Shown piece after piece: positions 1 to 12,904 of a stretch of 64,000 nucleotides of DNA. A model generated the notes under the pieces. The model was given only the letters and a program-made list of their open reading frames with translations, made no database searches and was not told the origin of the DNA. The translations under genes and the position numbers were made by a program. Source of the stretch: Nectonema munidae (lineage: Eukaryota; Nematomorpha; Nectonematoida; Nectonematidae); assembly GCA_030549495.1 (NCBI GenBank), contig JAUIRK010000969.1, positions 372,001 to 436,000 of the forward strand, read 5' to 3'. Within the stretch, counting starts at the first letter, position 1; each line of letters starts with the position of its first letter.

Positions 1-469
1 CTCTTCCCTAAAATATCTGGGAAGGCCTTTAAGTGATCTTAAATTAAACTGCCTGTTTAATTTTTTTCTGTATAAACACAATAGCACGTTAGCTCACCTT
101 CTTCGTATATAATTTTCACATATGGTATTTTATTTGGTTATGAAGGGCGAAACGTATGTCAGAATTTTGTAACTGAAGTTACTTTGCAATTTAAATATTT
201 GCCATTTTTCAACGTGTAACTTTTATTTTAGTTTTCCCATAACGAGTGCATTCTTTCTGAAGTATGTTATCGATATACTTAATCAATTTAAGTCAAAAAT
301 TAAGTGAAATGGCAAAAAAAGGCCTAGATAAATGAATTTAACGCATTATTATATACGTGTAATGGAAAAAAGTTAAATGCTTCTAAAGTCTGAAATGAAA
401 TTTCATAATTTAACAGAAATTCCACATTTGGAATTTTTCTTTGAAGTTGTAAAAAGAGACTAAGTTTTT
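1..469. other. AT-rich stretch, no gene seen
   Basis: No open frame with a recognisable product. Only short A/T runs are visible. It may include the decayed 5' part of the mariner relic that follows. Confidence 0.5.
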
Positions 470-1075
470 AGAAAGCCTCATTGAAAGTTCTTCAATGCTA
501 ACCTTGGAAGAAATGAGTAAAACGATGGAAGAAAAGTTTTCCATTAAAATTACCAAAGTACTCGGTGAATACATTGAAAATTACACTCAAACCAGCAAAC
601 AAGCAAATTGAGGATAAAGATGCTTAAAAGAAAATTTTATGCACAAGAGTTTGAAAATTTAGCTCCCAGCTCCCAAGAATCTTTAATTTTTATTGATGAA
701 AGCGGCTTTACCTTTCTCCTGAGACGTTCTCACGCTCGTTCAAAAAAGGAAGAAGAGCTAGTGTAATTATTTCTACTAAAAGAGGAAAGAATGTTTTTCT
801 TGTGTTTAGCAGTGAACTGCTTTAAACTGATTTATTATGAAATCATCGAAGATTGTACTTGTAACGGTAAAAATTTTTTTAATTTCATTCAATAAAAAGT
901 GATGCTTGGATTCTCCTATAGAAAATGCCAAAACCACAAAACTAGAGAAGTGAAAGAAATTTTTCAACAGAATGAAAAATATCAATTAAAGTTCTTTCTC
1001 CTTATTCCTTCATGTTGAATCCCTGCGTAAATGATTTTTCAATTCCACAACACTAAGTATGTCTTTTTCATCTAT
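470..1075 (+). pseudogene. Tc1/mariner (IS630-type) transposase relic
   Basis: Decayed DDE transposase of a DNA transposon. Seen in the sequence: a stretch near 480-600 reads as a helix-turn-helix-like segment (MLTLEEMSKTMEEKF). It is followed at about 685-790 by LIFIDESGF and then RRSHARSKKGRRASVI, typical of the first catalytic Asp block of IS630/Tc1-like transposases. Near 905-1030 the frames give WILL...KMPKPQN and a degraded form of the family's YSPxLNPxE block. Several stops and frame changes separate the blocks, so it is not functional. No terminal inverted repeats were found. The class call is firm from motif order; the exact family is not. Confidence 0.7.
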
Positions 1076-1330
1076 AATAAATCAGAGAAGGTGTTGATTC
1101 TATTTCTACGTTTGACTGTACAAATTTTTATAGAGATATGCTAATCAACATGAATATGGCTTCAAATGGACAATTATATAGTCAAAATATTTATTCATGA
1201 TTACTATTTTTACCCATTAAATTAATTTTTTTACTTAATTTTGTATTTTTTCCTAAGTTTGTAACTTGTTCTTTGAATGGACTAGTTTTGAATATTTATA
1301 GAAAAAATTCAAAAAAAAATAAAATAAATA

Positions 1331-1450
1331 GGACCAACTTAAAATGAGATATGACGAACTTAGAAAAAAGACGAACTTAAAATGAAAAAGGACGACCTTA
1401 ACGTGAAAAAAGACGAACTTAAAATGAAAAAGGACGAATTGAAAATAAAT
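1331..1450 (+). repeat. 21-bp minisatellite coding a heptad coiled coil
   Basis: About six imperfect units of roughly 21 bp with core GACGAACTTAAAATGAAAAA. Read on the + strand they give KKDELKM-type heptads (KKDELKMKKDDLNVKKDEL), a charged coiled coil. A comparable array lies at 17,556-17,640. Such lysine/glutamate heptad tails are common at the ends of MADF/Myb-type proteins of invertebrates, so this may be the last exon of a dead copy of such a gene. No upstream exon was recognised. Confidence 0.55.
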
Positions 1451-1689
1451 AATCTTGTGTGATGCATTCATAAAAGAAACCGTGTAATATAACTTATTCA
1501 TCACACATGTGTAACTTTATATTTACACATGCGGGAAAGTAACCATCTCTTCATTATACCTCGTTGAGGATTTTTTGTATAGGGCCTGAGCGTCCTTGCA
1601 CTATTTTGACTCAAAAATTTTAATAAACTGATAGAGCACCTTCAATGATTGGTAGAGTTGCTGGAACTGTGGCCTTGCTCGAAAGAAAT

Positions 1690-2977
1690 TTAGGTCGTCG
1701 ACTTCTGAAATATCATTGCATTTAAAACCAAGAGTCACTGTGTGGAAAAATTTTGAATTTGCAGCATGTTGTGATACCACTTGAAAATGTGTGAATAAAA
1801 GTAGAGCAAGAGGATTAAATAGGAGAGAATTCAGAAAATACTGTGAACTGTTAGATATGCAATATGGGGATCTCATCCTTCATTGCGAGGTGCGTTGGCT
1901 TTCTAGAGGACAAGTTCTAGGAAGATTTTGGAAACTGAAAAATATTGTACATGAATTTCTGAAAGAGAACGAAGAGCTGGCCGAAGAAAGGGCCTTTTCG
2001 TGTGATAAAAAGTGGATGTTTGATTTAGCATTTTTAGTTGATATTACCAGCCATGACCTAAATTTAAAACTGCAGGGTGAGGACAAATTGTCTTCTAGTA
2101 ATGCCACTTCTTAGTAAATGATATCAGTGTATTCAAAATGAAGTTGAAATTGTTTATCTTTCAGCTAGAAAACAAGGATTTGAGCCAATTTCTACATAGG
2201 AACAAAATGAATGTGTTGTAGATAATGCCAACATTACAGAATGCTTTCAAAAATCATATTACTACAAGAGGTCTTTGATAGTCGTTTTAGTGATTTTGCT
2301 AGAGAAGAAGACTCATGCTTGCATTTATAAATCCATTTTCACTTACTGAACAAACTTTATGAAGATGCCTAGAAATACACCGATGGAACTTATTGATCTA
2401 AAAGCAAATTCAGTACTAAGGAGTAAATTTGATGCACTTTTCTCACTCCCAAGTGCATCTGAAATGATTAATTTTTAGCGATCATTACCATGTGATTCCC
2501 AGAACTGAATAAGTAATGCCTGTCACTTCGGAACAACATACAGATGCGAGCAAGCATTTTCATCTATGAATACGATAAAGAACACACTGAGGTCGCGACT
2601 GTCTGATTCAAATCTGAAGAACCGTCTGTTGCTATCAGTTACTATTTAACTCCCAATATTCAAGATTTGGCGAAATGCAAGGGAAAGTCAAAAGACGTTA
2701 GTATGTTATTTTTCCTATATGCGAAATTATTTTTCTTCAAAACTGCAAATTGTGTTCATATATTTTAATTAGTACTTTGAAAAATAAATAATAATTAATA
2801 TTATCAATGCAAATTCAAAGTTCAATAAAGTAAGTTAGTAAAGTTTTCCTTTTATTCATGTAAAACGATTCCTCTATGACTGCTAAATCTGTCCACGCTA
2901 TCATATATATTGCAAATGAATCTGAATTAGGAGTGAAAAAAATGTGTGCGTTGAAAACAAATGGTTGGCCACCCCTG
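1690..2977 (+). pseudogene. hAT transposase relic (GTF2I-repeat-domain-2/ZBED-like)
   Basis: Remnant of a hAT DNA transposon of the type that gave rise to GTF2IRD2- and FAM200-like genes. The frame from 1791 reads GLNRREFRKYCELLDMQYGD, then CEVRWLSRGQVL, then WMFDLAFLVDITSHDLNLKL, a very typical central block. Further blocks are FDSRFSDF (about 2278) and the C-terminal dimerisation segment CEQAFSSMNTIKNTLRSRL followed by SDSNLKNRLLLSV (about 2545-2640). Upstream, near 1710-1790, degraded matches to LHQESLCGK and the following helix remain in other frames. Multiple stops and frame changes are present. The 3' terminal repeat ends GGTTGGCCACCCCTG at 2963-2977; the matching 5' CAGGGGTGGCCAACC was not found, so the left end is lost. 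Confidence 0.85.
2963..2977 (+). repeat. hAT 3' terminal inverted repeat
   Basis: GGTTGGCCACCCCTG is the reverse complement of CAGGGGTGGCCAACC, a classic hAT terminus. It marks the right edge of the relic on its left. Confidence 0.7.
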
Positions 2978-2979
2978 GC

Positions 2980-3980
2980 GTAGATGATTCTTATAGGCCT
3001 TATAGCTTTTTAAAATCTAGTTGATTATTCAGTAAATCTTAAATATAATTCGAAGCATCAACTCGTTTACGAGTAGTAGAATTGAATTTATGAACGACTC
3101 TTCTAGCTTTACCATTTTCCGCTAACTTTCTGCTTTGAGTACTTCTTTTATTACCTTTTTAATGTCATTCTTGCTTGAATATTTAGAGGAAACAGCTTCA
3201 GTATAGTCTTTTATAATTTGCAAAGTATCTTTTTGATTAGACTCATTTGAGCATGCTATTTTATCAATTTTTGAGCTTAAGATCAAGAGTTAGTTTTCAA
3301 TCTTATTAAAATTTTTATTCTAACTTAGTTTTATTGTAATTTTATCGTTACTCTTGGGCATCTTTTACATACTTTCTCTTTATTGACCTTGCCACCATTT
3401 TCGACGGATATTTTACAACACCATCTTATTCATATATATTTGTAATACTATTTAACACCCCGATTTAATTTCATGTTAGCGTATTTATAATAATTGATAA
3501 AAAGATTTAAATGATGTAGCATTTTTATTGCAAATAAATGGTGCAAATACATCTCCACCCAGCCCCGTCGCCAGATTCCAAGTGTAGGGTTGAGGGGAGG
3601 GGGAGGTCGGGGAAGATCATATAGAAGGGAGCGGGGCAAAACTGATTTTAATATGGCTAGGACTTTAAGAAAGTGTACACATTTATATATTTCAAGGAAA
3701 TTTAAGGGGATAAAATAGATTCCAAAATGGGCAAAGCCCTCCTTGCTCCTTCTGTCCTCGCTTATCAACAGGAAGGCGTCACTTAAAAACAATTGAACTA
3801 AAGGATATTTCATTAAAATGCTAATTTTATCTCCACGACTTTAATTTTTAAGATAAAATTTTGGGAGAATTAAGTTTTCTTATCAAAAAGGATTCTATTA
3901 TTTATAGGATATCATCGTATCTAATGATCAAGAATTTGTTGTCTAAATATTTATTATTTGGTTAAAGTTTCCTTTAGCTG
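2980..3980. other. AT-rich stretch with one G-rich patch
   Basis: No gene recognised. The patch at about 3555-3645 is unusually GC-rich for this window and has G runs (GGGGAGGGGGAGGTCGGGG) that could form a G-quadruplex. It may be a fragment of another element's end. Confidence 0.4.
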
Positions 3981-3988
3981 AATTTCAA

Positions 3989-4280
3989 TTTGTTGTAATT
4001 TTGTTGCAGTTTCTATCTTCCACAATCTTGGCTGAAAAGCCGTATAATTTCTGTTATGAGAAAACTAAAAAAATGTTAATTCCAAAATGATTCTTAACGT
4101 ATATATAATTACGTGGTTTACGTGAGGCGAATTTTTTGTTGGAATTTTGTTGCAGCTTCTATCTTCCACAATCTTGGCTGAAAAGCCGTATACTTTCTGT
4201 TATGAGAAAACTAAAAAAAATGTTAATTCTAAAATGCTTTTTAATGTATACACAATTACGTGGTTTACGTGAGGCGAATT
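3989..4280 (+). repeat. Two-unit 146-bp tandem duplication
   Basis: Copies at about 3989-4134 and 4135-4280 are offset by 146 bp and roughly 93-95% alike by eye. They share TTCTATCTTCCACAATCTTG and ACGTGGTTTACGTGAGGCGA. No coding role is apparent; the 94-residue open frame across it is fortuitous. Confidence 0.8.
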
Positions 4281-5130
4281 TTCATTTAAATAAAAGAAAT
4301 ATCCTCACACACGTATTCTGCACCACAAAATACTTCTTGACATTAAATGAATCTTTTTATGTTAATACATCTTTTTTTACATCGCTTTCTTCTTTCAAAA
4401 ATCTTAAATTTGTGTTCTGAATTAATAAAGCTTCTTCATCTCTTTATTTAATTTATTTTTTTTTAGGTCAAAAAGATAATTAAGAGTATTTAAAGGTGAA
4501 TTTTTTATGTTTCACTCAAAGTTTTTAAAATTATGAAAATTATTTTGACTTCAGCCATTTTCATTGTCATTTTTATTGGTATGATTTTTCAATGTTTATC
4601 ATATTTTAGTATTTGTTTGTTGAGTTTGTTTTTAAAGAAGCATTTTCATGAGATATTAACTGAGCGAAGAAGTGCAATTATCAAGTATTTTAACTCTTAT
4701 TCAATCAAATTACTCAAAATACTTGATCTTATTTAAATCCAAGAATGTTTGAAAAATAAATTTGTGTTTATCATACATTTAGTGCATATCACAACGTATT
4801 TTCTTTTTTTAATATATAGTTTTGAATGAAATGGAAATCTTAATTTGGATGGAAGCAAAGTCTATATAATAGACATATCGGCGTTATTTTGATATTTTAC
4901 CATCGTTTGACAAGCGTTGATGAAACCTAGTAGATGAAGAAATGTCAAGTTTAATTATCATTTAATCAATATTAAAATAAAAATCGATATAATATATAAA
5001 TATTAACAAAATTTATTAAACTTCTATAAATATTGTCATTAACTAAATTAGTTTAACTTACCAACGAATATAGTAAATACTCTTGTCCAAATTTTGACTA
5101 ATGAGTAAGTGAGATTTGCTGAAGGTAAAA
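4281..5130. other. AT-rich stretch, nothing recognised
   Basis: Contains a 67-codon open frame (4533-4736) rich in Ile, Phe and Leu that resembles nothing known to me. I take it as chance in AT-rich DNA. Confidence 0.4.
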
Positions 5131-5132
5131 AT

Positions 5133-5346
5133 GCCTACCGGTCCATGATAGTGCATAACTATACCTTGATATATATATATATATATAGTTTTACAAGAAT
5201 GTATGTTACAAATATAAAATACAGTTAAGTTAAAGATACAAGCCTAACGCGAACGCTCCCAAAGTAGGAAACAATCGTAATGTCAAGAGGTAGCTTGATT
5301 ACTAACAAGGTTGGAATCGGATCGCCAGAGCACTACCTAACCTAAC
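5133..5346 (-). repeat. SINE-like dispersed repeat, copy 1
   Basis: The reverse complement of this block matches 61,729-61,937. Shared pieces include GCGTTCGCGTTAGG, TTAGTAATCAAGCTA and GGTTAGGTAGTGCTCT. A (TA)n run lies at 5169-5188 at the same place as a TA-rich stretch in the other copy. Short length, a tRNA-promoter-like GATCCGATTCC and the simple-repeat tail of copy 2 suggest a SINE, but this is inference. Confidence 0.55.
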
Positions 5347-6053
5347 CCTAAACCAACTAGTTAAGACAACTAAAAAATATTATAAAATTTAACTGTGTTT
5401 AGAATTACTACAGCTCAAGCTTTACTATTTTTAATCAAGTAAATTCAAAAAAATTACTATAAGAATTGAAAAGTAATGAAACATACTTTTTTTAAATGGG
5501 CAATACTCTTATACTTTTTTTTCTAAAATTAAAGTTTTTTAAGGATTTGTACCAAGGATATCTCTAAAAAACAAAATAGAAAAACATATTATTCGAATAC
5601 ATATATAACGCCATCTACATTTAATTTTAAGCAATTATTTGGTCATCTTCCTTCATTCAACTGAAATTTTTACACCATTATGAGTCCATTTTTACATTAT
5701 TTCTAGAATGTAAATCAATCAGTGTTCAACAATTTTTTTAAATTAGAGATTTTCTAAGATTAATAATTTTTCTTATGTAAAATTAAAAGCTTACCTCAAA
5801 TATCATATTTAATTTTTTTGATTAACTATATTTTATAAGTAATCTGTAGTTCAATGATAATGCCTTCTTAATCTTTGTATCACTTAAATGAGGTAACTTT
5901 ACATGCTAATGTTTAAATCCATCATGATCTTTTTCAATGCTTAAATAAAATTTTTCACTATCCCAAGTTTTATGTGTAAGTGTGATAAAAGTGTTTTATT
6001 TGATTCAACTAGTAATAAATTTTGAACTTTCTTCTCACCAGTTTTCAAGGTTT
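5347..6053. other. AT-rich stretch, nothing recognised
   Basis: No coding or repeat structure that I can support. Confidence 0.4.
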
Positions 6054-6061
6054 GTCTAAGT

Positions 6062-6592
6062 CAGTGTTTCCCAAACTGTGTGTCGCGACACAGTAGTGTG
6101 TCGCAAAAACTTTCCAACTGTGTCGCGAGATTTTTTAGAAATAATAAAAAGATACAGTTATGCATCAATTAGCACGACTTCGATTAACACGACGACTTCC
6201 ATTAACACGGTTCAATTATTATTAAATTTTGAAACCTTTCTGTTTTCTTTCGGCATTAACCGAAATCAAATCCAAAAAGCGAGAAAGACTTCTCGGAATT
6301 GATGATGAAATGCGAGTTTGCTTGTCGTCTTTGGACCCTCGATGGAATTTAATTTGTTCTCGAAAGCAAGCTCATTTGTCACACTGAATAAAATTTTATT
6401 GTTGTTGTTGCTTGTTCGCCCGGTTTCCTTCTGTTGCTACTTTAATCTTAATGTTTAATGGATTACAAGGATACTGTCGTTAATTATAATACTTCATTTA
6501 ATAGTTTTTTTGAAATATTTGCTTGCTGGTGTGTCGCGCAATTTTTCTATGTAACGAGTGTGTCGCGGCTCAAAAAAGTCAGGGAAACACGG
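6062..6592 (+). mobile_element. hAT-type MITE with CAGTGTTTCCC ends
   Basis: Begins CAGTGTTTCCCAAACTGTG and ends, on the opposite strand, CCGTGTTTCCCTGACT. Both ends continue into GTGTCGCG repeats (GTGTGTCGCGACAC at the left, GTGTGTCGCGGC at the right). The 8-bp flanks are gtctaagt and gtatgagt (6 of 8 alike), as expected for an old 8-bp hAT target duplication. It is 531 bp with no transposase; the 74-codon frame inside is not a gene. Confidence 0.75.
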
Positions 6593-6599
6593 GTATGAG

Positions 6600-7955
6600 T
6601 AGTCAGTTTTTTTGCTTCAATGTATAACTTTGCTCGACTATCCTGCTTATTTTGAATATTCAAAATATTATCCAATGAAAAGAGCAACGTATGAACTTTT
6701 TATTTTTTAGACAACATTTAAATCTACATAAGTTTTTCATATAAGCTCTTCATAATTTGCCAGCCTTTTCCAGTTTTCACATGCTAATTTTTTGGTGAGT
6801 AAGAAACAGGAATGGACCGTTTTTATTTTTATTTTTTAACAAAATATCTTGAAAGACTTATTTTAATAAATCAATAAACAACATCTATTGAGTTATATTT
6901 GATTATTAGCTTCATAAATTAGAATATCTAGGGAGTAGGTAGTGGACAAATGGCAGAATATATATTAGGATCTTTAAACATTTTGCTAATTTATCTTTGA
7001 TAAAGGTTTTTTAAAAAAGTTTTTAAACAAACATAACAGTCGTGTGTATGATTTTATTTGCTCCCTCCTAATCATAATAGCTTCAAAAGCGATTTTCTTT
7101 TTTACTCATTTTTAGCACCGAATCCAACATATTAGCAAAATTTTTAAATACTAACTATAAAAACATAGTATAGTATGACTAGTATTTTTTTCATAAGTGA
7201 TGTTAAACTCATACAAATTAGAATATTTCGTTTCCAAAGAAAATTATTTCTTGAACGTTTTTTTTATTTACGTTTAGTTGTATATAATTTTTTTTAAAAC
7301 CTTTGGCTTCGAACTGAAGACAAGTTTGCATGAAGTTTTCATTGTTATAACAACAAAAAACTCCAAAAAACTCTACCTTCATGAGTGCATTTGTTATCTC
7401 TAAAAGTAAAGAAAATAATGGATACTTCGTCGTGGGTACTATTTACTTATATCTGTGAAAATAGGATAATTAGTAGCAGTAGCCCGTACAAATTAGTAAT
7501 TCATCGTTTACTAATTCAAAAAACAACTTTAGTAATCTAATTAGTAAGTGTAGCGAAGTTACAAAATATAATTTTGAAAAATATATATACATAGTTTTGA
7601 AAATATAAAATCATCGATGACAAAACCTCAATGATAATTTACTCAAATATCATCATTGTTGTAACTTTGATCTTTTATGAATCAGTGTTACCTTTTAATG
7701 ATTTTAGATGAATATACAAAACAAAATACAAATGACCAATGTGTGAAAAAGAAATAAAAAAAAGACTTCTAGGGAGAGTCAATTCTTGTATAAAGAAAGC
7801 TTACAGGCTAGAGTGGATAAACGTGAACGTCTCAGGTTTAAAATGGAGCCAAGCTAAAATCATCACCCATTTGAAATAGAATAAATGGGTTTTTCCAAGT
7901 CTGTGACACTACGTCGCATAAAAGAAAATTATACAAAAATAAATGGAATTTTAGC
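6600..7955. other. AT-rich stretch, nothing recognised
   Basis: No recognisable coding or repeat structure. The last 150 bases may hold the degraded start of the following transposase relic. Confidence 0.4.
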
Positions 7956-7959
7956 TAGG

Positions 7960-8700
7960 GTCTGGGAAAGGAGTAAAAATGTAAACTTTCTCGAATAGTA
8001 GGTTAAAAGTATATAAAACATTTTTATTGGCAACCAATGTCTGCTAAAATGGAAATAAAGAAGTATTTACTAATAACTTTAAAGTCTTTTTATCCTAAGA
8101 TGCATCATATCACTTGTTTAGCTCATATGATTCACGAGTGTGCCTTAAAAATCAAAGACCATTTTTTAGAGTACAGACTTAATCCCAAGTCTAAAAGCTT
8201 TTCTTATAAAAAAACAAAAAAAAGCTCTATTTGCTAAATTTACGTCTTCTCCAGCAGGACTTGTAACTCGATGATTTTCTTGGTTAAAAGGTGCTCTTTA
8301 TTATTGTGAAAAACTTGGTGGTGTAAGAAAATTTGTAGAAAATTATCCAGGAAATGGAATTCAAAAGTTGTTCAAGATCCTAGTTTATGATTTATAGCTA
8401 TAAAGTGAGATTATGAACATCTCACAAGAAGTGTCGAAAAAAAGGAAAATGCATCATACACTTTAGCAAAAGGTTTGGTAACATTTTCAAAACTTGCTAG
8501 ATAGACTTGGTAAAGACGTGTGTAATCTTAAATCCTATATTAAAGACGGTTAGGTCTAAACTGGTCTTCCAGGAATAAGGAAATCAGTTAGCAACAAATT
8601 ATTAAGCAATTCGTAGAAATGTAAAACTATCAAACTACAACAGCAGCTCTACGACGATCTTTTTCTATACTAAATAGATTTTGACAGACAATTTTACTAG
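7960..8700 (+). pseudogene. RNase-H-fold transposase relic with CxxH motif
   Basis: At 8037-8237 the frame reads SFYPKMHHITCLAHMIHEC, matching the yPxMxHvTCLAHxLH block of a widespread invertebrate DNA transposase group with a C-x2-H motif (hAT-like). In other frames follow FAKFTSSPAGLVTR (about 8230-8275), LKGALYYCEKLGGVRKFV and ENYPGNG (about 8288-8355), which continue the same family. Upstream, KTFLLATNVC echoes the family's LLLVTDAAPYM segment. Several frame changes and stops make it dead. No terminal repeats were found. Confidence 0.65.
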
Positions 8701-8933
8701 ATAAAGTTTCTCTTTAAAATTGCCATTTTTAATTATTTTTTCCCATAAAAAATGGCCATGCCATTTTCGTAGTAAAGCTTGATTCTGATTGTGTAGGCTT
8801 CAATCTTCAAAACATGCATAAATAAAGAAAGATTCATTTAAATTTTAGGAGCATGCCAAGCAAAAAACAAGAACAGAGCAAAAGGGGTATTGAAGGCTGA
8901 AAACAGTAAGAGTTTTTCTAAATATAATCACTA

Positions 8934-9938
<1,005 letters not shown>

Positions 9939-9969
9939 GATGATAAAATTATTCGGAAAGTTTTCTTAA

Positions 9970-10490
9970 AATTTTTTAATCAAGTTATAATTTTACTTTT
10001 TCTATTCTTTACTAGATATTATCAATTTTGACAATTTGATTCATGTAGATAGTTTTAATTAATATGAATTTATTTTTATTAAATTATTGTATTTAGATGG
10101 CGTTAAGATGAACATAATATTTCATATATTTTGATAACTTTATAAAAAAAATTACCTTACAATGTCATAGAGCCATTTATTAATTAAAGATTTGAAAAAA
10201 AGTATATAAAATTTTTTATTCAAAAAAAACTAAAAAATTGGAACTTTTTAAAATTTTTTTTTTAAATTTTTGTCTATTTATTCAAACATAAATTCCCGAA
10301 AGTTCTCTTAAATGATTACTTTTTAGATTTATTTATGTTAGTATTTAATCCTATTTTTTTTTTGAAATTATCTGAAAATAATAATATTCTTTTTTCTCAT
10401 TTTAAGAATTCATTTTCCGTAAATAAAAATAATTTCCTTTGATGGAGAAATAATGAGATAGAGAGAAAACTAATATATGGATCATATATG
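9970..10490. other. AT-rich stretch, nothing recognised
   Basis: Very T/A-rich, with no gene or repeat recognised. Confidence 0.4.
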
Positions 10491-10869
10491 TCTCCAACAT
10501 TCGCTTAAGACGAACTTAGAGCTAATCCTCTTCAAACTTAATATCTAACACATTGCAAAAACTCTGCTTAACTCGAAGTTGGATGAGTCGAACATTCTGT
10601 TAAGTCGAACCATACGCGCTTCTCTCATTATATCTAATACACTTCATAGTTCTATCTAGTTCTTCTCTTCACTCTGCTCACTCCAAAAGTTGTGTGTTCT
10701 GTGATTTTGACTGAGATATTTTCCAAAAGTCTGTTTATACGGGTATCCCATGATTTTTATGTTTATAGTCTTTATGCTTGTCGGTATATAATGTAGTGTT
10801 AAAATTTATTAGTTTATCATGAATTAACATTTTAAAAATATACAAGGTTTATTTTTTTGTTGAATGAAC

Positions 10870-11349
10870 CAGAGGCGTAGCTAGTGGTGGCGGCAGGGGC
10901 GGTCCGCCCCGGACCGCACATTTTAAGGGGCAGAATTTTGATGATGACCCTAGGTCACTTGTTAAAATATTTCATGTAATTTTAGTTTAAATTTTCTGTT
11001 CAATTTAATCAATTTCAGTTTTTTGAAAGAAAATTTTTTTAATTATTGGCGGTTTTTTGACCTTCTGGTCATAGTAGATTTAATTGGTAAAAATGTAATT
11101 GTATATTGATTTAGTTTTTATGATTCCTATTTTTGTTGTATTCTTCTTATCATGTTCTCTAATGAAACTTCTAAGCATAAATGAATGAATATTTTTTGAT
11201 TTTCTTCCAGTTTCTTGTAGCTTTGCTAAATAAATTTTCTTTCTTAAATTATCGTGACACATATTTTTGGAAGCTTTTGAAACTTAACGTCATAAAGGGA
11301 GCAAATTTTACAACCCTCCCGGGCGGCATAAATGCTAACTAAGCCTCTG
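10870..11349. mobile_element. hAT-type MITE, CAGAGGCGTAGCTAG ends
   Basis: Starts CAGAGGCGTAGCTAG. The opposite end reads, reversed, CAGAGGCTTAGTTAG. It is flanked on both sides by a perfect 8-bp direct repeat gaatgaac (10,862-10,869 and 11,350-11,357), the hallmark of hAT insertion. 480 bp, with no transposase; an internal 60-codon frame on the minus strand is not a gene. It lies inside the older Tigger relic. Confidence 0.88.
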
Positions 11350-11835
11350 GAATGAACCATTTTTACAGAATTCTTAAATTTGGGTTTTAAAATTCAAAGT
11401 GATAAAAAATAATTTGGAGCTTTTCTGTTCATCTTTCGACTATTGAATTTACGATGAATTTCAAAATTCTTATTTTCAATCTTATTAAATATAATAATCC
11501 TTTCAATTGTTTTTTGATTAAATTTTTATTTAACTTTTTTAAGCGTATTATAAAATGTCAAAGCTTAAATTATTAAGGATAAAAATCATTTAACACACTC
11601 TTCAAGCAGTACAAAGTTATACATGACAACACTCGCAAAACTGGATCCTTATTGTCTATCAATACTGTAGACACAGGAAACTGGGATAAATTTATTTTTC
11701 TATTGTCAGGAGATTTATGCGTAAGTTAAGTGTTAGGAATGTTGATATTATGTAATTAGAATAAAATAAATTTCATTTTACAAACAACCCAGTAAACACA
11801 TACTATAACTCCAATTCATCACTCACGCTTTACAT

Positions 11836-12270
11836 TTGCTGCAACGTGCATGGTCCTGTGTCGAATCTGGTACTATATTAAATTGCTTCAAACATGCTGG
11901 ATTTTTTCCATCATCCAACGAAGATACTGAAGATTTTGATCAAGATATTCATCGAGACGAAAACATGTTAGAAAAAGCAAAAGAGTTAGGAATCAGAATG
12001 CCATCATTTGAAGAATACATTTGTCTAGATGATGATGTTATTGCAAATGCTCCTTTGACAGATGAAGATATTTTATTGGCAGTTGGAAGAAAAAACAGTG
12101 AACTGGATGATAGTGATGAACTTTCAGATTGTTCTAATTCGTCTACAGCACAAATACCAAGCACCTCAGCAGCATTGAGTATGTGTTCTGATTTAAGATT
12201 ATTTTTTCAAGCTCAAGAAAGTTCATCAGATGTGTTTGAGACTGCATTGCAAAGTTGGAGAATCATATAG
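11836..12270 (+). pseudogene. Tigger transposase, C-terminal fragment
   Basis: The frame reads LLQRAWSCVESGTILNCFKHAGFF and, after an acidic linker (PSNEDTEDFDQDI), MPSFEEYICLDDDV, LTDEDILLAVGRKN and finally LRLFFQAQESSSDVFETAL. This is the region after the DDE catalytic core in TIGD/jerky-like transposases: an AWxxVxxxTIxNCFxHAGF helix, then LTDEDI and a C-terminal amphipathic helix. The N-terminal CENP-B-like DNA-binding part and the catalytic core are missing upstream, so this is a truncated relic. The open frame is clean for 144 codons and ends at TAG. Confidence 0.8.
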
Positions 12271-12904
12271 AAAAATTACAGAAAAATAAGTTTGTACAAC
12301 GCACAATTAAAGATTATTTTACCGTTAGAAATTTATGATTTGATTGATTTTAGTGAATATAAAAAATAATTTTTAAAATTTATGAAGCCCAAACTTCATT
12401 TATAGCACTATCATTTATCTCGAACTTCTTTTGTGTCGAAGTTTTTTATGTTCCCCTTGAGGTTCGACACAACGAGATTTTACACTTAATTTTATTTTTT
12501 TATCACATTTAAAATATTTTCTAAAAATTTTTTTTATATTTTCTCAAATTAATTGATTTCTGTGTAATAAAATTGATAAATTTTAAGAAGCATAATTTGA
12601 TTAAAGGTTTGACTGAAACGTAAACAAGAAATGAAAAATTATAGTTGATTCAATTTTAGTTTATATTGTAGAAAAAAATATGTACCAACATTTGGATTGA
12701 TTTATAAACTAAAAATATACATATTTAAATAGCTTTTAATTTTACAAACTAATAATTAATAATGAACATACAGATTAATATAATATTCTTTTAACTTCAT
12801 TTTTATTAGGAAATATTATGTGGATTCAGAAACAAGTGAAATCCAGAAAAACATGAGGATGGCCAGACCTTTATCCCTTCTACCAGCGTCAACTAACTTA
12901 TAAA

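Larger units (their letters stand above)
10495..12485 (+). mobile_element. Tigger/pogo element relic, interrupted by a MITE
   Basis: Right subterminal DNA (about 12,418-12,482) is TCGAACTTCTTTTGTGTCGA and AGGTTCGACACAACGAG, ending in GATTTTACAC. The left side (about 10,505-10,610) carries related motifs such as CTTAACTCGAAGTTGG and GTTAAGTCGAACC, the usual style of Tigger ends. The only coding remnant is the C-terminal third of the transposase at 11,836-12,270. A 480-bp MITE sits inside at 10,870-11,349. Exact outer ends are not fixed. Confidence 0.65.

Noticed and set aside
4533-4736. 67-codon frame rich in hydrophobic residues
   Set aside because: Composition is what AT-rich DNA gives by chance (Ile, Phe, Leu, Ser). 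No similarity, no splice or neighbour context.
11949-12164. Minus-strand frame rich in serine
   Set aside because: Antisense shadow of the acidic linker of the Tigger C-terminal fragment.
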